From Massilia sp. PAMC28688 (GTDB taxonomy: Bacteria; Pseudomonadota; Gammaproteobacteria; Burkholderiales; Burkholderiaceae_D), in NCBI RefSeq assembly GCF_019443445.1, contig NZ_CP080378.1:558001-622000 (forward strand): a stretch of DNA of 64,000 bases, read 5' to 3'. The translations under genes and the position numbers were made by a program. Positions 26,342 to 35,786 of the stretch are shown here, in pieces. The notes below the pieces were generated by a model. It did not search any database. It was not told the origin of the DNA and saw only the letters and a list, made by a program, of their open reading frames with translations. Within the stretch, counting starts at the first letter, position 1. The number at the start of each line of letters is the position of its first letter.

Positions 26342-27331
26342 TTACGCGGGCCCCGTCCGGAAGCGGCGCCGGTACTCGGCCGGGGTGTGGCCCACCAGGC
26401 GCTTGAACAGGGTGCTGAAGGTGGCCACGTCGCCGTAACCGACCTGTCCGGTCACCTGCGCCACCGCCAGCGTGGTCGATTCCAGCAGCAGCCGTGCCTT
26501 GTCCACACGCGCGCGCTGCAGGTAGCCAAGGGGCGTGGCGCCGGTGTCGTCCTTGAAGCGGCGCAGCAGGGTGCGCGGGCTGACATGGAAGCTGTCGGCC
26601 AGGCGCTGCAGATCGTAGGGCTCGGCCAGGCGATGGTCGATCCAGGCACGCACGCTGGCGCCAAAGCCGGCCGCCGGCGGCGCCATCATGCGCGCATCGA
26701 TGTAGGGCGCCTGGCTGGTGCGGTTTTCGTCGAGCATGGCCATGCGCGCCACGGCGCGCAGCACCCGCGGCGGGGCCGACTGGCGCACCAGGTCCATGGC
26801 CAGGTCAAAGGCGGCGCTGAAGGAACCGGTGGTGGTCACGCCGCCATCGCTCACCAGCATGGCGGCCGCCTGCACGTCGGCATGCGGGAAACGCAGCGCC
26901 AGGTCGGGAGCGAACAGCCAGGAAGTGGTGGCGCGCCGGCCGTCGAGCAGGCCCGCCTCGCCCAGCAGAAAGGCGCCAACACAGGTCGCCGCAACCGGTA
27001 TGCCGCGGGCGAACATGGCATCGAGGTAGGCCGCTTCCGCCGCCAGGTGGGTGAGCGGGCGCAGGCAGCTGGCGCGGTCGGCCAGTTCCATGCCGGGGAC
27101 GACGAGCAGGTCGGCCTTGAGCCGGCGGCTGGCGCGCCGGGTGCCGATGCGAAAGCCACCGGCGGCAGCGACGCTCTCGCCCAGCATGCCGAGCACGGCT
27201 ACCTGAAACAGCGGCCCCGCGTGGCCCAGCGCCGCGGCCACCCGGTTTGCCATGAGCAGGGTGTCGCACAGGCCGAACACTTCCATGCCCATGCAGCCTT
27301 CGTAAGCGAGAATGGCAATGTGTTTTGTCAT
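26342..27331 (-). CDS. GlxA-type transcriptional regulator (DJ-1/PfpI + AraC HTH)
   Basis: 329 residues from ATG 27331 (MTKHIAILAYEGCMGMEVFG). Residues ~1-185 form a DJ-1/PfpI-like domain with the nucleophile-elbow ATCVGAFLLGEAGLLDGRRAT. Residues ~220-325 form a double HTH of the AraC family (LQRLADSFHVSPRTLLRRFK and VAQVTGQVGYGDVATFSTLFKRLVG, ending TPAEYRRRF). Relatives regulate nitrogen or quaternary-amine catabolism, but the effector is unknown. It is divergent from the MBL-fold/DJ-1 pair across ~95 bases, the usual arrangement of a regulator and its target. Confidence 0.92.
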   Translation of the reverse strand: MTKHIAILAYEGCMGMEVFGLCDTLLMANRVAAALGHAGPLFQVAVLGMLGESVAAAGGFRIGTRRASRRLKADLLVVPGMELADRASCLRPLTHLAAEAAYLDAMFARGIPVAATCVGAFLLGEAGLLDGRRATTSWLFAPDLALRFPHADVQAAAMLVSDGGVTTTGSFSAAFDLAMDLVRQSAPPRVLRAVARMAMLDENRTSQAPYIDARMMAPPAAGFGASVRAWIDHRLAEPYDLQRLADSFHVSPRTLLRRFKDDTGATPLGYLQRARVDKARLLLESTTLAVAQVTGQVGYGDVATFSTLFKRLVGHTPAEYRRRFRTGPA

Positions 27332-27425
27332 CTGGCGATAATGCCATAGTTTATGGCGATAGCGCCACTTCATTGTGGCGCGTGGCAGGACCACAATGGC
27401 TTGTCGCCACTACCGGAATTTCACC

Positions 27426-28226
27426 GTGCAGATTACCCAGCTCCGCAACGCCACCATCATCGTCCACACGCGCCATCACCATGTGCTGGTCGACCCCATG
27501 CTTGCCCCGCGCGGCGCCCTGCCTCCGCTGCGCGTGTTTGACGGCAAGCGCCAGCGCAATCCGCTGGTGGACCTGCCGGAGGGCACCGAGGCCTTGCTCG
27601 ACCAGGTCACGCACTGCCTGATCACGCACTGCCAGAAGGGCCACTTCGACCACCTGGACCGGGCCGGCAAGCGCTTCCTGCGCGAACGCCAGATTCCCAT
27701 CATTTGCAGCGCGCACGATGCCCGGTACCTGCGCAGCCGGGGACTGAACGTGCAGCCGCTGCCGGCCGGCGCCGGCCCCCACCCTTTTCTGGGCGGCAGC
27801 ATCGAGACGGTAGTCTGCACCCACGGACGGGGCCTGGTGGGCGCGCTGATGGAACACGGAGTAGGCTTTTTCCTTGATCTGCCGGGCGAGCCGACGCTGT
27901 ATATCAGCGGCGACACCGTGCTCACGGAACAGGTACGCTCGGTCGTCATCGCACGCCAGCCCGCCATCTGCGTGGTGCCGGCCGGCGGAGCCCGGTTTGA
28001 CCTGGGTGGCGAGATCATCATGGGTCCGCCCGACGTGATCGCGCTGGCGCGCCTGGCGCGCGGCACGGTCATGGCCAATCACCTGGAGGCACTGAGCCAT
28101 TGCGCACCGACGCGCGCCCAGGTGCTGGCGCTGGCACAGGCGAACGCACTGGGCGGGCGCATCCTGGCACCGGCCGATGGCCAGACGCTACACTTCAACA
28201 CCGTGGAGGCCTGTCATGCAGCTTAG
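27426..28226 (+). CDS. MBL-fold hydrolase-like protein with altered metal motif
   Basis: 266 residues from GTG 27426 (GGAA upstream); an ATG at 27396 with AGGA upstream is an alternative. The fold markers are VQITQLRNATIIV, LVDPMLAP, LYISGDTVLTEQV and VMANHLEALSHC. The family metal motif normally reads T-H-x-H-x-D-H-x-D; here it is THCQKGHFD, so one His and one Asp are replaced by Gln and Gly. Two-metal hydrolysis as in relatives is therefore doubtful, though other residues could compensate. Its end overlaps the next gene by 11 bases. Confidence 0.8.
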   Translation: MQITQLRNATIIVHTRHHHVLVDPMLAPRGALPPLRVFDGKRQRNPLVDLPEGTEALLDQVTHCLITHCQKGHFDHLDRAGKRFLRERQIPIICSAHDARYLRSRGLNVQPLPAGAGPHPFLGGSIETVVCTHGRGLVGALMEHGVGFFLDLPGEPTLYISGDTVLTEQVRSVVIARQPAICVVPAGGARFDLGGEIIMGPPDVIALARLARGTVMANHLEALSHCAPTRAQVLALAQANALGGRILAPADGQTLHFNTVEACHAA

Positions 28227-28926
28227 CATTGTCTTGTTCGATGGTTTCACGGCGCTCGATGTGGTGGGCGGATATGAAGTGCTGCGCAACGTGCCGGGAG
28301 TGCAGGTGCAGTTCGTGGCCGCCGCCAGCGGCATTGTGGCATCCGACAGCGGCGCCCTCGGCATGATGGCCGCCAGCGCATTTGCGCAGGCGGCGCCGGC
28401 CGATATCCTGTACGTGCCGGGCGGGCCCGGCGTGCCTGGGGCGCTGGACGACGCTGCCCTGCTTGACTATGTGGCGCGCAGCGCGGCGCGGGCAGCGTGG
28501 ATGTTTGGGGTGTGCAACGGGGTCGAGATCCTGGGCGCGGCCGGCTTGCTCAAGGGCCGCTCGGTCACCACCAATATGTTCAGCCGTAATGCCGTTGCAG
28601 CCTACGGCGCCACCGTCCTGCGCGAGCGCTATGTGCGTGACGGCCAGCTGGTGACCGGCGCCGGCGTGTCCAGCAGCATCGATGCAGCGCTGTACCTGGC
28701 AGGGCTGATCGCGGGCGACACGGTGGCGCGCACCATTCAGCTTGGCATCGAATACTACCCCGCACCGCCACACGGCAATGGCTGCCCGGATGAACAGCCC
28801 CTGCCCATCCGGGCCATCGTCGGGATGATTGAAAAGACGCGCGAAAAGCGGCTGGCGGCACGCCACATCCCGTATCCGCACGTCACGTCGGGCGCAGGAT
28901 CGAAACCGGCGACACCAGATACATAA
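28216..28926 (+). CDS. DJ-1/PfpI family protein
   Basis: 236 residues, ATG 28216 with GGAGG at 28205. The sequence QLSIVLFDGFTALDVVGGYEVL supplies the conserved acidic residue of the active site and MFGVCNGVEILGAAGLL the nucleophilic elbow with C100. It resembles the isonitrile-hydratase/GlxA-like branch of DJ-1 proteins. It overlaps the MBL gene by 11 bases, so the two are translationally coupled, and it is a single-domain relative of the N-terminal half of the divergent GlxA-type regulator. Its substrate is unknown. Confidence 0.85.
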   Translation: MQLSIVLFDGFTALDVVGGYEVLRNVPGVQVQFVAAASGIVASDSGALGMMAASAFAQAAPADILYVPGGPGVPGALDDAALLDYVARSAARAAWMFGVCNGVEILGAAGLLKGRSVTTNMFSRNAVAAYGATVLRERYVRDGQLVTGAGVSSSIDAALYLAGLIAGDTVARTIQLGIEYYPAPPHGNGCPDEQPLPIRAIVGMIEKTREKRLAARHIPYPHVTSGAGSKPATPDT

Positions 28927-29233
28927 AGATGGCGCTGTTGGCCAGCACCGTGACCCAGAAGCGCGCGGCGAACGAGCGCTTGTGCGACTTGTGGCGCAGG
29001 AGTTGCTGGGCCACGACCGCGCCCGGCCAGCCACACGCCAGACCCATGAGGAGCAGCAGGTTCTCCGACGTGCGCCAGCGTCCGGCCTTGGCCGCTGCCT
29101 TGTCCACCGCATACATGGCAAAACACGCGGCGCTGGCCGCTGCATACAGGACCGCGAGCGCGGGCGGCACCGCCCACCAGTGCACGGCGGCGCCGAACAT
29201 CGCAGCGAACAGGACAAGGGCGAGGACACGCAT
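28883..29233 (-). CDS. DUF1294 membrane protein
   Basis: 116 residues from ATG 29233; an open extension to 29380 exists but has no recognisable domain. AMYAVDKAAAKAGRWRTSEN, LLLLMGLACGWPGAVVAQQLLRHKS and FWVTVLANSAIFMY are the conserved DUF1294 blocks, with about four membrane helices. The family is often fused to a cold-shock domain, which is absent here. Its 3' end overlaps the convergent DJ-1 gene by 44 bases. Function unknown. Confidence 0.8.
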   Translation of the reverse strand: MRVLALVLFAAMFGAAVHWWAVPPALAVLYAAASAACFAMYAVDKAAAKAGRWRTSENLLLLMGLACGWPGAVVAQQLLRHKSHKRSFAARFWVTVLANSAIFMYLVSPVSILRPT

Positions 29234-29424
29234 GGCGGCACGAATGATCTCAAAAGCACAGTCTATGTCCTGCAGGAAATAAAGTCCAAGGATTCTTGCG
29301 AAGCTGTCAGCAATCCCGGCGCTTCGTGCGGTGCCGAACAGATCACGCGGCGGCGTGCGCCTATTCTCCACCATCGGCATTGCTCATGTGGCAATGGCTG
29401 CTAACACTCATCCGTGGAGGTTTT

Positions 29425-29943
29425 ATGGCTTTCGATCTTGGCAGCGTGCTGCAGCAGTACCTGAGCGGCGCCGCAAACATGAACAATGGCCGCGCGGTCG
29501 ATGACTTCGACCAGGTGGCACAAAATGCCCCCCGTTCCACCATGGCCGAGGGTGTGACTGAGGCCCTGCGCTCGGACCAGACGCCACCCTTCCCGCAAAT
29601 GGTCGGCCAGATGTTTGACCAGAGCGACGCGACCCAGCGCGCCGGCATGCTCAACCAGCTGCTGCGCGGCATCGGGCCAGGACTGCTGAGCTCTATCGCC
29701 GGGGGCGCACTGGGCAATATGTTCCGCGGCGATGCGCCGCCTGCCGTCACGCCGGAACAGGCGGCCGCCATGACCCCGGAACAGGTGCGTCAGATCGCGG
29801 AAAAGGCGGAGCAGGAAAACCCGGGCATTGTCGAGCGCATGGGCGACTTCTATGCCGAGCATCCAACACTGGTCAAATCCATCGGCGGCGCCGCGCTGGC
29901 GATCGTCCTGGGCCGCGTGGCCCAAAACATGCAGCGTCACTAA
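29425..29943 (+). CDS. Conserved hypothetical protein, Ala/Gly/Met-rich
   Basis: 172 residues from ATG 29425 with GGAGG at 29416. I do not recognise a family. Visible features: an N-terminal helix (FDLGSVLQQYLSG), a glycine-rich hydrophobic segment GIGPGLLSSIAGGALGNMF (~residues 88-106), a Pro-Glu-Gln helical stretch TPEQAAAMTPEQVRQIAEKAE, and a C-terminal hydrophobic helix (GGAALAIVLGRVAQ). No signal peptide. It is followed after 25 bases by the DUF3597 gene with its own ribosome site, so they likely form a pair. Confidence 0.7.
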   Translation: MAFDLGSVLQQYLSGAANMNNGRAVDDFDQVAQNAPRSTMAEGVTEALRSDQTPPFPQMVGQMFDQSDATQRAGMLNQLLRGIGPGLLSSIAGGALGNMFRGDAPPAVTPEQAAAMTPEQVRQIAEKAEQENPGIVERMGDFYAEHPTLVKSIGGAALAIVLGRVAQNMQRH

Positions 29944-29968
29944 TCACTAATCACTGAAGGAGTCATAC

Positions 29969-30385
29969 ATGGGCATTCTGAGCAATATTTTCCGCAAGAT
30001 CTTCCCTTCCTCGCATCCGGCCGTGCAAAGCCCCAAGCCAGCCACCCCGGCCCCGTCGATGCAGTCGACCCAGGTCGCGCAGGCCGCTCCGGCACCCCAG
30101 CGCACCGCACCGCCGCCGGTAGCGCCGATGGAACAGGTAGACGTGGAAGCCATTCTCAACGGCATGCCGCAGGCGTCGAGCCTGAACTGGCGCACGTCGA
30201 TCGTGGACCTGCTCAAGCTGCTCAACCTGGACAGCGACCTGGCGTCGCGCAAGGAACTGGCGGCCGAGCTTGACTACAAGGGTGACACCAGCGATTCGGC
30301 AACCATGAACATCTGGCTGCATCGCCAGGTCATGAACAAGCTCGCCGCCAACGGCGGCAAGGTGCCGGCTGACCTGCGCGACTAG
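29969..30385 (+). CDS. DUF3597-type small protein
   Basis: 138 residues with GGAG before ATG 29969. The N-terminal MGILSNIFRKIF is amphipathic, a Pro/Ala-rich linker covers ~14-55, and the C-terminal ~80 residues (VDVEAILNGMPQASSLNWRTS, SIVDLLKLLNLDSDLASRKELAAEL, MNIWLHRQVMNKLAANGGKVP) match DUF3597, related to LysM-adjacent small proteins of unknown function. Its stop codon overlaps the stop of the opposite zinc-ribbon gene in the tetramer CTAG. Confidence 0.82.
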   Translation: MGILSNIFRKIFPSSHPAVQSPKPATPAPSMQSTQVAQAAPAPQRTAPPPVAPMEQVDVEAILNGMPQASSLNWRTSIVDLLKLLNLDSDLASRKELAAELDYKGDTSDSATMNIWLHRQVMNKLAANGGKVPADLRD

Positions 30386-31362
30386 GCGCCGTCCGCCACG
30401 CTGGGCGTGCCACATGCCGTACAAAAACGCGCGAAAGCAGTTTTGCGCGTTTTGCATTTACCGCAAGAATTGAAGAGGCGCGTACCGCAATGGGGGCAAT
30501 AGTCCTGTTCCTCAGATTGCGCCGTGGGACGGGCGCACGCCGGGCAGGCAGCAGGTGCAGAGCCGGCGCCAGCGGCATCGCCGGCCTGCAGTGACAGGAT
30601 GGCGAAGCGCCCCACCAGCACGGTGATGACGATGCCCACGATATAGCGTACATAACCGCTGTAGGCCGGCACATGTGGCACCAGCTCGACAAAAAACGTG
30701 AATGCGGCAAAAAAGATGTAGCCCCAGATAAATGGCCACCAGTGGCTGCCGCGTTTTTTGATGAACAGCCAGCAGGCCAGCAGCACCAGCGGCGCGGTGA
30801 TGGCCAGCCGGTACAGGAAAGCCTGCATCTGCTGGTGCCAGCGGGCCTGTTCCAGGGCGGCCAGGGCCGCCCGCTCCAGGCTGCTCCAGTGACGGCTGGC
30901 CTGGTCGCGTTGCTCGATGGCCTGCAAGAGGGCTTGCTCCTGGGCCCGCACGGCGGCCAGGGTGGCCTGCTCGGCCGCGCGGACCTGGTCCAGTTCGCTG
31001 GTGCGGATCAGCAATTCCGACTCCTGGTCGGGACGGGCGGCGGCGTCGCGGGAGGCAAGCCACAGGTCAAAGTTTTGCCTGGCCAAAGTGGTGTTGGTTT
31101 TTGCAACGCCGAGTTTGTGGCGAGCCTGCTCCAGGTGCATGCGCACGCTCTGGACCCGGGCTTCGGCCAGGTGCAGCTGGTGCTGGGCATTGCTACTACG
31201 GGTCGGATCGGAAAATTGCTGCAGCGTCAGGGGTCGCTCCGCTTCCCACAGCTTGTCCAGCAATTTGCCGCCCAGTCCGATCAGGAAGGCGGCAAAGACG
31301 GCGGCCACGAGCCACAGCGCGGCCTGCACCCAAGTGTTTGTCAAGCGCAATAGTTGCCCCAT
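30382..31362 (-). CDS. Membrane protein with coiled coil and C-terminal zinc ribbons
   Basis: 326 residues, GGAGG before ATG 31362. One membrane helix near the N-terminus (~14-33), then a long coiled-coil region (~55-175, rich in Gln, Ala, Glu, Arg), three hydrophobic helices (~185-265), and a cytosolic C-terminus with zinc-ribbon cysteines: CPAC, CPHC, CGKC and CTAC from ~residue 280. Pairs of CxxC like this are structural or nucleic-acid/protein-binding zinc ribbons. I do not recognise a named family. Confidence 0.75.
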   Translation of the reverse strand: MGQLLRLTNTWVQAALWLVAAVFAAFLIGLGGKLLDKLWEAERPLTLQQFSDPTRSSNAQHQLHLAEARVQSVRMHLEQARHKLGVAKTNTTLARQNFDLWLASRDAAARPDQESELLIRTSELDQVRAAEQATLAAVRAQEQALLQAIEQRDQASRHWSSLERAALAALEQARWHQQMQAFLYRLAITAPLVLLACWLFIKKRGSHWWPFIWGYIFFAAFTFFVELVPHVPAYSGYVRYIVGIVITVLVGRFAILSLQAGDAAGAGSAPAACPACARPTAQSEEQDYCPHCGTRLFNSCGKCKTRKTAFARFCTACGTPSVADGA

Positions 31363-31598
31363 GATTGCCTCCTGAAACGGGGGTTGAGAAGGAAATCATG
31401 CACGGGAACAGGGCCGGCGGTGTGCTGCTGGCGCAAGGCTGGCCGCTTTGCCGGCGAGCGGCAAGGGGCGCGCCATGCAGGCGGTCGTTCAGTGCGCCAG
31501 CGCCTGGCCAGGCGCCGAAGGAATGCATCCGTGAACTTTCTGTAACTGAGCTTTATCTAACAATACAAGTTGATGTTCCATTACATCGGGAAAAAAAT

Positions 31599-33887
31599 AT
31601 GAACACAGCAAAACCGGATCCGCTGCAAGCCCCCCTGGAACTATGGGGCGGGCTGGAATGCACAGTGAACCGCGTCGGCGACGAGTTTTACAGCCAGATC
31701 GAACGCAACGGCCATTGCCACCGGGGCGATGACATTGACCGCTTCGCGTCGCTCGGCATTCGCGCCATCCGCTACCCCATTCTGTGGGAACGCACCGCAC
31801 CCGAGGGCCTGGACAAGGCCGACTGGAGCTGGCCGGACGAGCGCCTGCCGGCCCTGCGCGCCGCCGGCATCACCCCCATCGCCGGCCTGGTGCACCACGG
31901 CAGCGGCCCGCGCCACACCAGCCTGGTTGACCCCGGCTTTGCACAGGGACTGGCGGCCTACGCGCAGGCCGTTGCCACCCGTTATCCCTGGATTGAGTAC
32001 TACACGCCCGTCAATGAGCCACTGACCACGGCCCGCTTCAGCGGCCTGTATGGTCTGTGGTACCCGCACGGGCGCGACGACCGCACCTTCATCCAGGCCC
32101 TGCTGGTGCAGTGCAAGGCCACCGTGCTGTCCATGCAGGCGGTGCGGCGCATCAATCCCAGCGCCAAGCTGGTCCAGACAGATGACCTGGGCAAGACGTA
32201 CAGCACACCGGAGCTGCATGAAGCGGCCGACTTCTACAACGCGCGCCGCTGGCTGGCATGGGACCTGCTGTGTGGCAAGGTCGACGAGCAATACCCGATC
32301 TGGCCTTATCTCATCCGCTCCGGCATTGACCCGGCCGAGCTGCTTTGGTTCCGTGACAATCCCTGCCCGCCGGACATTATCGGCGTCAACTATTACGTGA
32401 CAAGCGAGCGCTGGCTTGACCACCGCGCCGACCGCTATCCCGCCCATTTCCGCGGCAGCATTGGCGGCCAGCCTTGCGCCGACATTGAAACGGCGCGCGT
32501 GCTGGCCACGCCCACGGCCGGGATCGGCCCCCTGCTGCACGAAGTATGGGACCGCTACGGCATCCCGATTGCCGTCACCGAAGCGCATATCGATGCCAAC
32601 CGCGAAGACCAGCTGCGCTGGCTGCTGGAAGTATGGGATGCCAGCGCCCGGGCCCGCCAGGCCGGGGTGGACGTGCGCGCCGTGACCGTGTGGTCGCTGC
32701 TCGGCTCCTTCGACTGGAACAGTCTGGTCACCACCAACAAGGGCTACTACGAGCCCGGTCCGTTCGACATCCGTTCGCCGCAGCCGCGCCCCACGGCGCT
32801 GGCGGCCATGATGCGCGAACTGGCCGGGGGCAAGCCACTGTCCCATCCCGTGCTGCGTGGCCAGGGCTGGTGGCGCCGTCCGGGCCGCTTCCTGTGCCCA
32901 CCCATTGCCACCCCCGAAGCGCTCAGTTCCATCTCGGCCGACGGCCACCTGAGCGTGGGCACCCATGCCGCGCCCATCCTCATCACCGGCGCCACCGGTA
33001 CCCTGGGCCGCGCCTTTGCCCGGGTGTGCAAGGGCCGCAACCTGGCCTACCGGCTCCTCAGCCGCAAGGACATGGATATAGCGGACCAGCACTCAGTGGA
33101 GCAAGCCATTGCCCAGTTCCAACCCTGGGCCATCATCAATGCCAGTGGCTACGTGCGCGTGGACGATGCCGAGCATGACGTGGAACGGTGCTTCCGCGAA
33201 AATGTCCAGGGGCCATCCGTGCTGGCCGCTGCCTGCGCCCGTCATGGCATCCATCTCACCACCTTTTCCAGCGATTTGGTGTTTGACGGCCAGCAAGACA
33301 GCCCTTACACGGAAAACGACAGCGTGGCCCCGCTCAATATCTATGGCCAGAGCAAGGCGGCGGCCGAGCAGATCGTGCTCGATCAGCACAGCGGCGCACT
33401 GGTGGTACGCACCAGCGCCTTTTTCGGGCCGTGGGACAGCCATAATTTTGTCACCATCGCCATCGACACGCTCGGACGCGGCGCACCGTTTACCGTGGCC
33501 AGCGACCTGACCGTGACCCCCACCTATGTGCCGGACCTGGTGCATGCCTGCCTGGACCTCATCATCGACCGCGAATGCGGCGTGTGGCATCTCACCAATG
33601 GCACCGCCCTCACCTGGGCGGCGCTGGCCGAGAGCGCAGCCCGGCAAGCGGGGGTGGACGCCAGCCGGCTCGAACTGCGCCGCGCCGCCGACTTTGGCTA
33701 CCAGGCCCAGCGGCCCGTCTACAGCGCCCTGGGCAGCAACCGCGCCATCCTGCTGCCGCCCCTGGACACGGCCATTGCGCGCTTCCTGCACATGCGTGCG
33801 GAACCCGCGGAACTCGAAGAGCTCATCCACACCACGGAAACGCGCCAGGTGCCGGCCGAGCCGGAGCGCATGGTGGTGGCGCCCTGA
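31599..33887 (+). CDS. Fusion: GH1-like glycosidase + RmlD-like sugar-nucleotide reductase
   Basis: 762 residues from ATG 31599 after GGGAAAAAAA. Residues ~12-400 form a GH1-type TIM barrel: WERTAPEG, YTPVNEPLTTARFSGLYG with the acid/base Glu (~139), NYYVTSERW, and IAVTEAHID with the nucleophile-position Glu (~328), followed by VWSLLGSFDWNSL. Residues ~459-740 form an NAD-binding extended SDR of the dTDP-4-dehydrorhamnose reductase type: ILITGATGTLGRAF, FSSDLVFDG and YGQSKAAAEQ (Y-x-x-x-K). Both halves keep their catalytic residues. Joining a glycoside hydrolase to a sugar-nucleotide reductase in one chain is unusual; the product is unknown. Confidence 0.85.
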   Translation: MNTAKPDPLQAPLELWGGLECTVNRVGDEFYSQIERNGHCHRGDDIDRFASLGIRAIRYPILWERTAPEGLDKADWSWPDERLPALRAAGITPIAGLVHHGSGPRHTSLVDPGFAQGLAAYAQAVATRYPWIEYYTPVNEPLTTARFSGLYGLWYPHGRDDRTFIQALLVQCKATVLSMQAVRRINPSAKLVQTDDLGKTYSTPELHEAADFYNARRWLAWDLLCGKVDEQYPIWPYLIRSGIDPAELLWFRDNPCPPDIIGVNYYVTSERWLDHRADRYPAHFRGSIGGQPCADIETARVLATPTAGIGPLLHEVWDRYGIPIAVTEAHIDANREDQLRWLLEVWDASARARQAGVDVRAVTVWSLLGSFDWNSLVTTNKGYYEPGPFDIRSPQPRPTALAAMMRELAGGKPLSHPVLRGQGWWRRPGRFLCPPIATPEALSSISADGHLSVGTHAAPILITGATGTLGRAFARVCKGRNLAYRLLSRKDMDIADQHSVEQAIAQFQPWAIINASGYVRVDDAEHDVERCFRENVQGPSVLAAACARHGIHLTTFSSDLVFDGQQDSPYTENDSVAPLNIYGQSKAAAEQIVLDQHSGALVVRTSAFFGPWDSHNFVTIAIDTLGRGAPFTVASDLTVTPTYVPDLVHACLDLIIDRECGVWHLTNGTALTWAALAESAARQAGVDASRLELRRAADFGYQAQRPVYSALGSNRAILLPPLDTAIARFLHMRAEPAELEELIHTTETRQVPAEPERMVVAP

Positions 33888-34010
33888 GGATTGCGATCCT
33901 GCCGCCAGTTCCGGCCCCGACACACCCGCCTGCCCGGGTGTGGCCGGTGGCCGCTGGCACCCTGGCGTACTATAGAATGACACGGCTTAGCATCCATCCC
34001 GGGACAACTC

Positions 34011-35774
34011 GTGCAAGAGCAACACGCCTTTCCATTTCTGCGAGAAATACTGCTGTTTCTGGCCCTGGCCGGCATCCTGATTCCCCTGCTGGCTCGCCTG
34101 CGCGTGAACCAGGTGCTCGGCTTTCTGGCAGCCGGCGTGCTGCTCGGACCGTTCGGCCTGGGCTTGCTGGCCGGTGACCTGCCCTGGCTTTCCTACCTGA
34201 CCTTTCCGAGGGAAGAAGGGGTGGTGGCCCTGGCCGAGCTGGGCGTGATCTTCCTGATGTTCATGATCGGCCTGGAACTGTCCGCGGCACGCCTGTGGTC
34301 CCTGCGGCGCTGGGTGTTTGGCGCCGGCAGCGCCCAGGTGCTGCTGTCGGCAGCCGCCATTGGCAGTGCCATCTGGTGGTTCACGGGCCGCCTCGACACG
34401 GCCATCATTCTTGGGCTGGTGCTGTCGCTCTCCTCGACCGCGGTCGTCATGCAGCTGCTGACGGCGCAGCACAGTACCGCCACGCCGCTGGGCCAGGCCG
34501 CGTTTTCCGTCCTCATGCTGCAGGACCTGGCCGTGGTACCCCTGCTGATCCTGGTGGGCGCCATGAGCGGCGGTGCCAGCGCCAGCCTGGGCGTGCTGGT
34601 GCTGGCCGCCATGGCCAAGGCAGCGCTGGCGATCGCCGTCATTTACCTCGTCGGTGGACGCGTGGTCCAGCCCATGTTCCGCGCCTTTGCCAGCCACCGT
34701 CAGCCCGACGTCTTCATGGCGCTGACCTTGCTCACCACGCTCGGCATTGCCGCGCTGTCGGCCGCAGCCGGCCTGTCGATGGCGCTGGGCGCCCTGATCG
34801 CCGGCGTCCTGCTGGCCGAAACCGAGTTCACCCACGAAGTCGAACTGATGATCGCGCCGTTCAAGGGCTTGCTGATGGGACTGTTTTTCATGACGGTGGG
34901 CATGGGCATGGACGTGCGCCAGATCGTGGCCCATCCGTGGCTGCTGCTCTCGGCCGTGCTGGCCCTGATCGGCGTCAAGGCCCTGATCGTGGCCATGCTG
35001 TTCCGGCTCGGCGGCCTGCCGTGGGGCCGCGCGGCCGAGGGCGGGCTGCTGCTCGGCCAGGGCGGCGAATTCGCATTTATCGTCATCGGCTACGCCACCC
35101 AGGGCGCGCTCATCGATACCAACCTGGGCCAGATGGTGCTGCTGGCTGTGGGCCTGAGCCTGTTTGCCACCCCGCCCCTGGCAAGACTGGGCCGCATCAT
35201 CGGCGAGCGGCGCCAGGCGGCCGACGATGCCGCCGCCGCCCTGCGCGACCAGGCCGACCTGGAAGCGGCGCGCGGGCGCATCATCATTGCCGGCTTCGGC
35301 CGCGTGGGGCGCCAGCTGGCCAAGCTGCTGACGGAACAGGGCATCGCTTTCGTGGCCTTCGAGACCGAGGCGAGCCTGGTGGCACAGGCCCGCGCCGAGG
35401 GCTACCCCGTGTTTTTCGGCGACGCTTCGCGCCCGGAACTGCTGCGCCGCGTCGATGCCGGCAGTGCGCCGGCCATCCTGCTGACGATGGACCATGCAGC
35501 GTCGGCCGTTCATGCAGTGCGCGGGATTCGGCGCGAATTTCCGCAGGTAGCCCTGTATGCGCGTTCGCGCGATGAAAAGCACGCCTGCGACCTCAAGCTC
35601 GCCGGCGCCACCATCGTGGTGCCGGAAACGCTGGAGGCCGGCCTGCAGCTGTCTGCCTTTGCGCTCGAGGCGGGCGGCCTGGAGGTGGCGCATGTGGACC
35701 GCCTGATCGACGCCGAGCGCAAGCTGTTCCTGGCGCGCCTGTCGGAACAATCGGTCCGCGCCGCAGCGCAGTGA
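34011..35774 (+). CDS. CPA2 cation:proton antiporter with RCK domain (KefB/YbaL type)
   Basis: 587 residues from GTG 34011. About 12 membrane helices fill residues 1-385, including GFLAAGVLLGPFGLGLLAG, LFLMFMIGLELS, LSLSSTAVVMQLL and LAETEFTHEVELMIAPFKGLL. A TrkA-N/RCK Rossmann domain follows at ~420-540 (IIIAGFGRVGRQLAKLL), where NAD(H) or nucleotides gate transport. There is no separate KefG/KefF partner nearby. It exchanges K+ or Na+ for protons and helps envelope pH and electrophile resistance. The next gene starts 12 bases later. Confidence 0.92.
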   Translation: MQEQHAFPFLREILLFLALAGILIPLLARLRVNQVLGFLAAGVLLGPFGLGLLAGDLPWLSYLTFPREEGVVALAELGVIFLMFMIGLELSAARLWSLRRWVFGAGSAQVLLSAAAIGSAIWWFTGRLDTAIILGLVLSLSSTAVVMQLLTAQHSTATPLGQAAFSVLMLQDLAVVPLLILVGAMSGGASASLGVLVLAAMAKAALAIAVIYLVGGRVVQPMFRAFASHRQPDVFMALTLLTTLGIAALSAAAGLSMALGALIAGVLLAETEFTHEVELMIAPFKGLLMGLFFMTVGMGMDVRQIVAHPWLLLSAVLALIGVKALIVAMLFRLGGLPWGRAAEGGLLLGQGGEFAFIVIGYATQGALIDTNLGQMVLLAVGLSLFATPPLARLGRIIGERRQAADDAAAALRDQADLEAARGRIIIAGFGRVGRQLAKLLTEQGIAFVAFETEASLVAQARAEGYPVFFGDASRPELLRRVDAGSAPAILLTMDHAASAVHAVRGIRREFPQVALYARSRDEKHACDLKLAGATIVVPETLEAGLQLSAFALEAGGLEVAHVDRLIDAERKLFLARLSEQSVRAAAQ

Positions 35775-35786
35775 TATGATGGCGCC

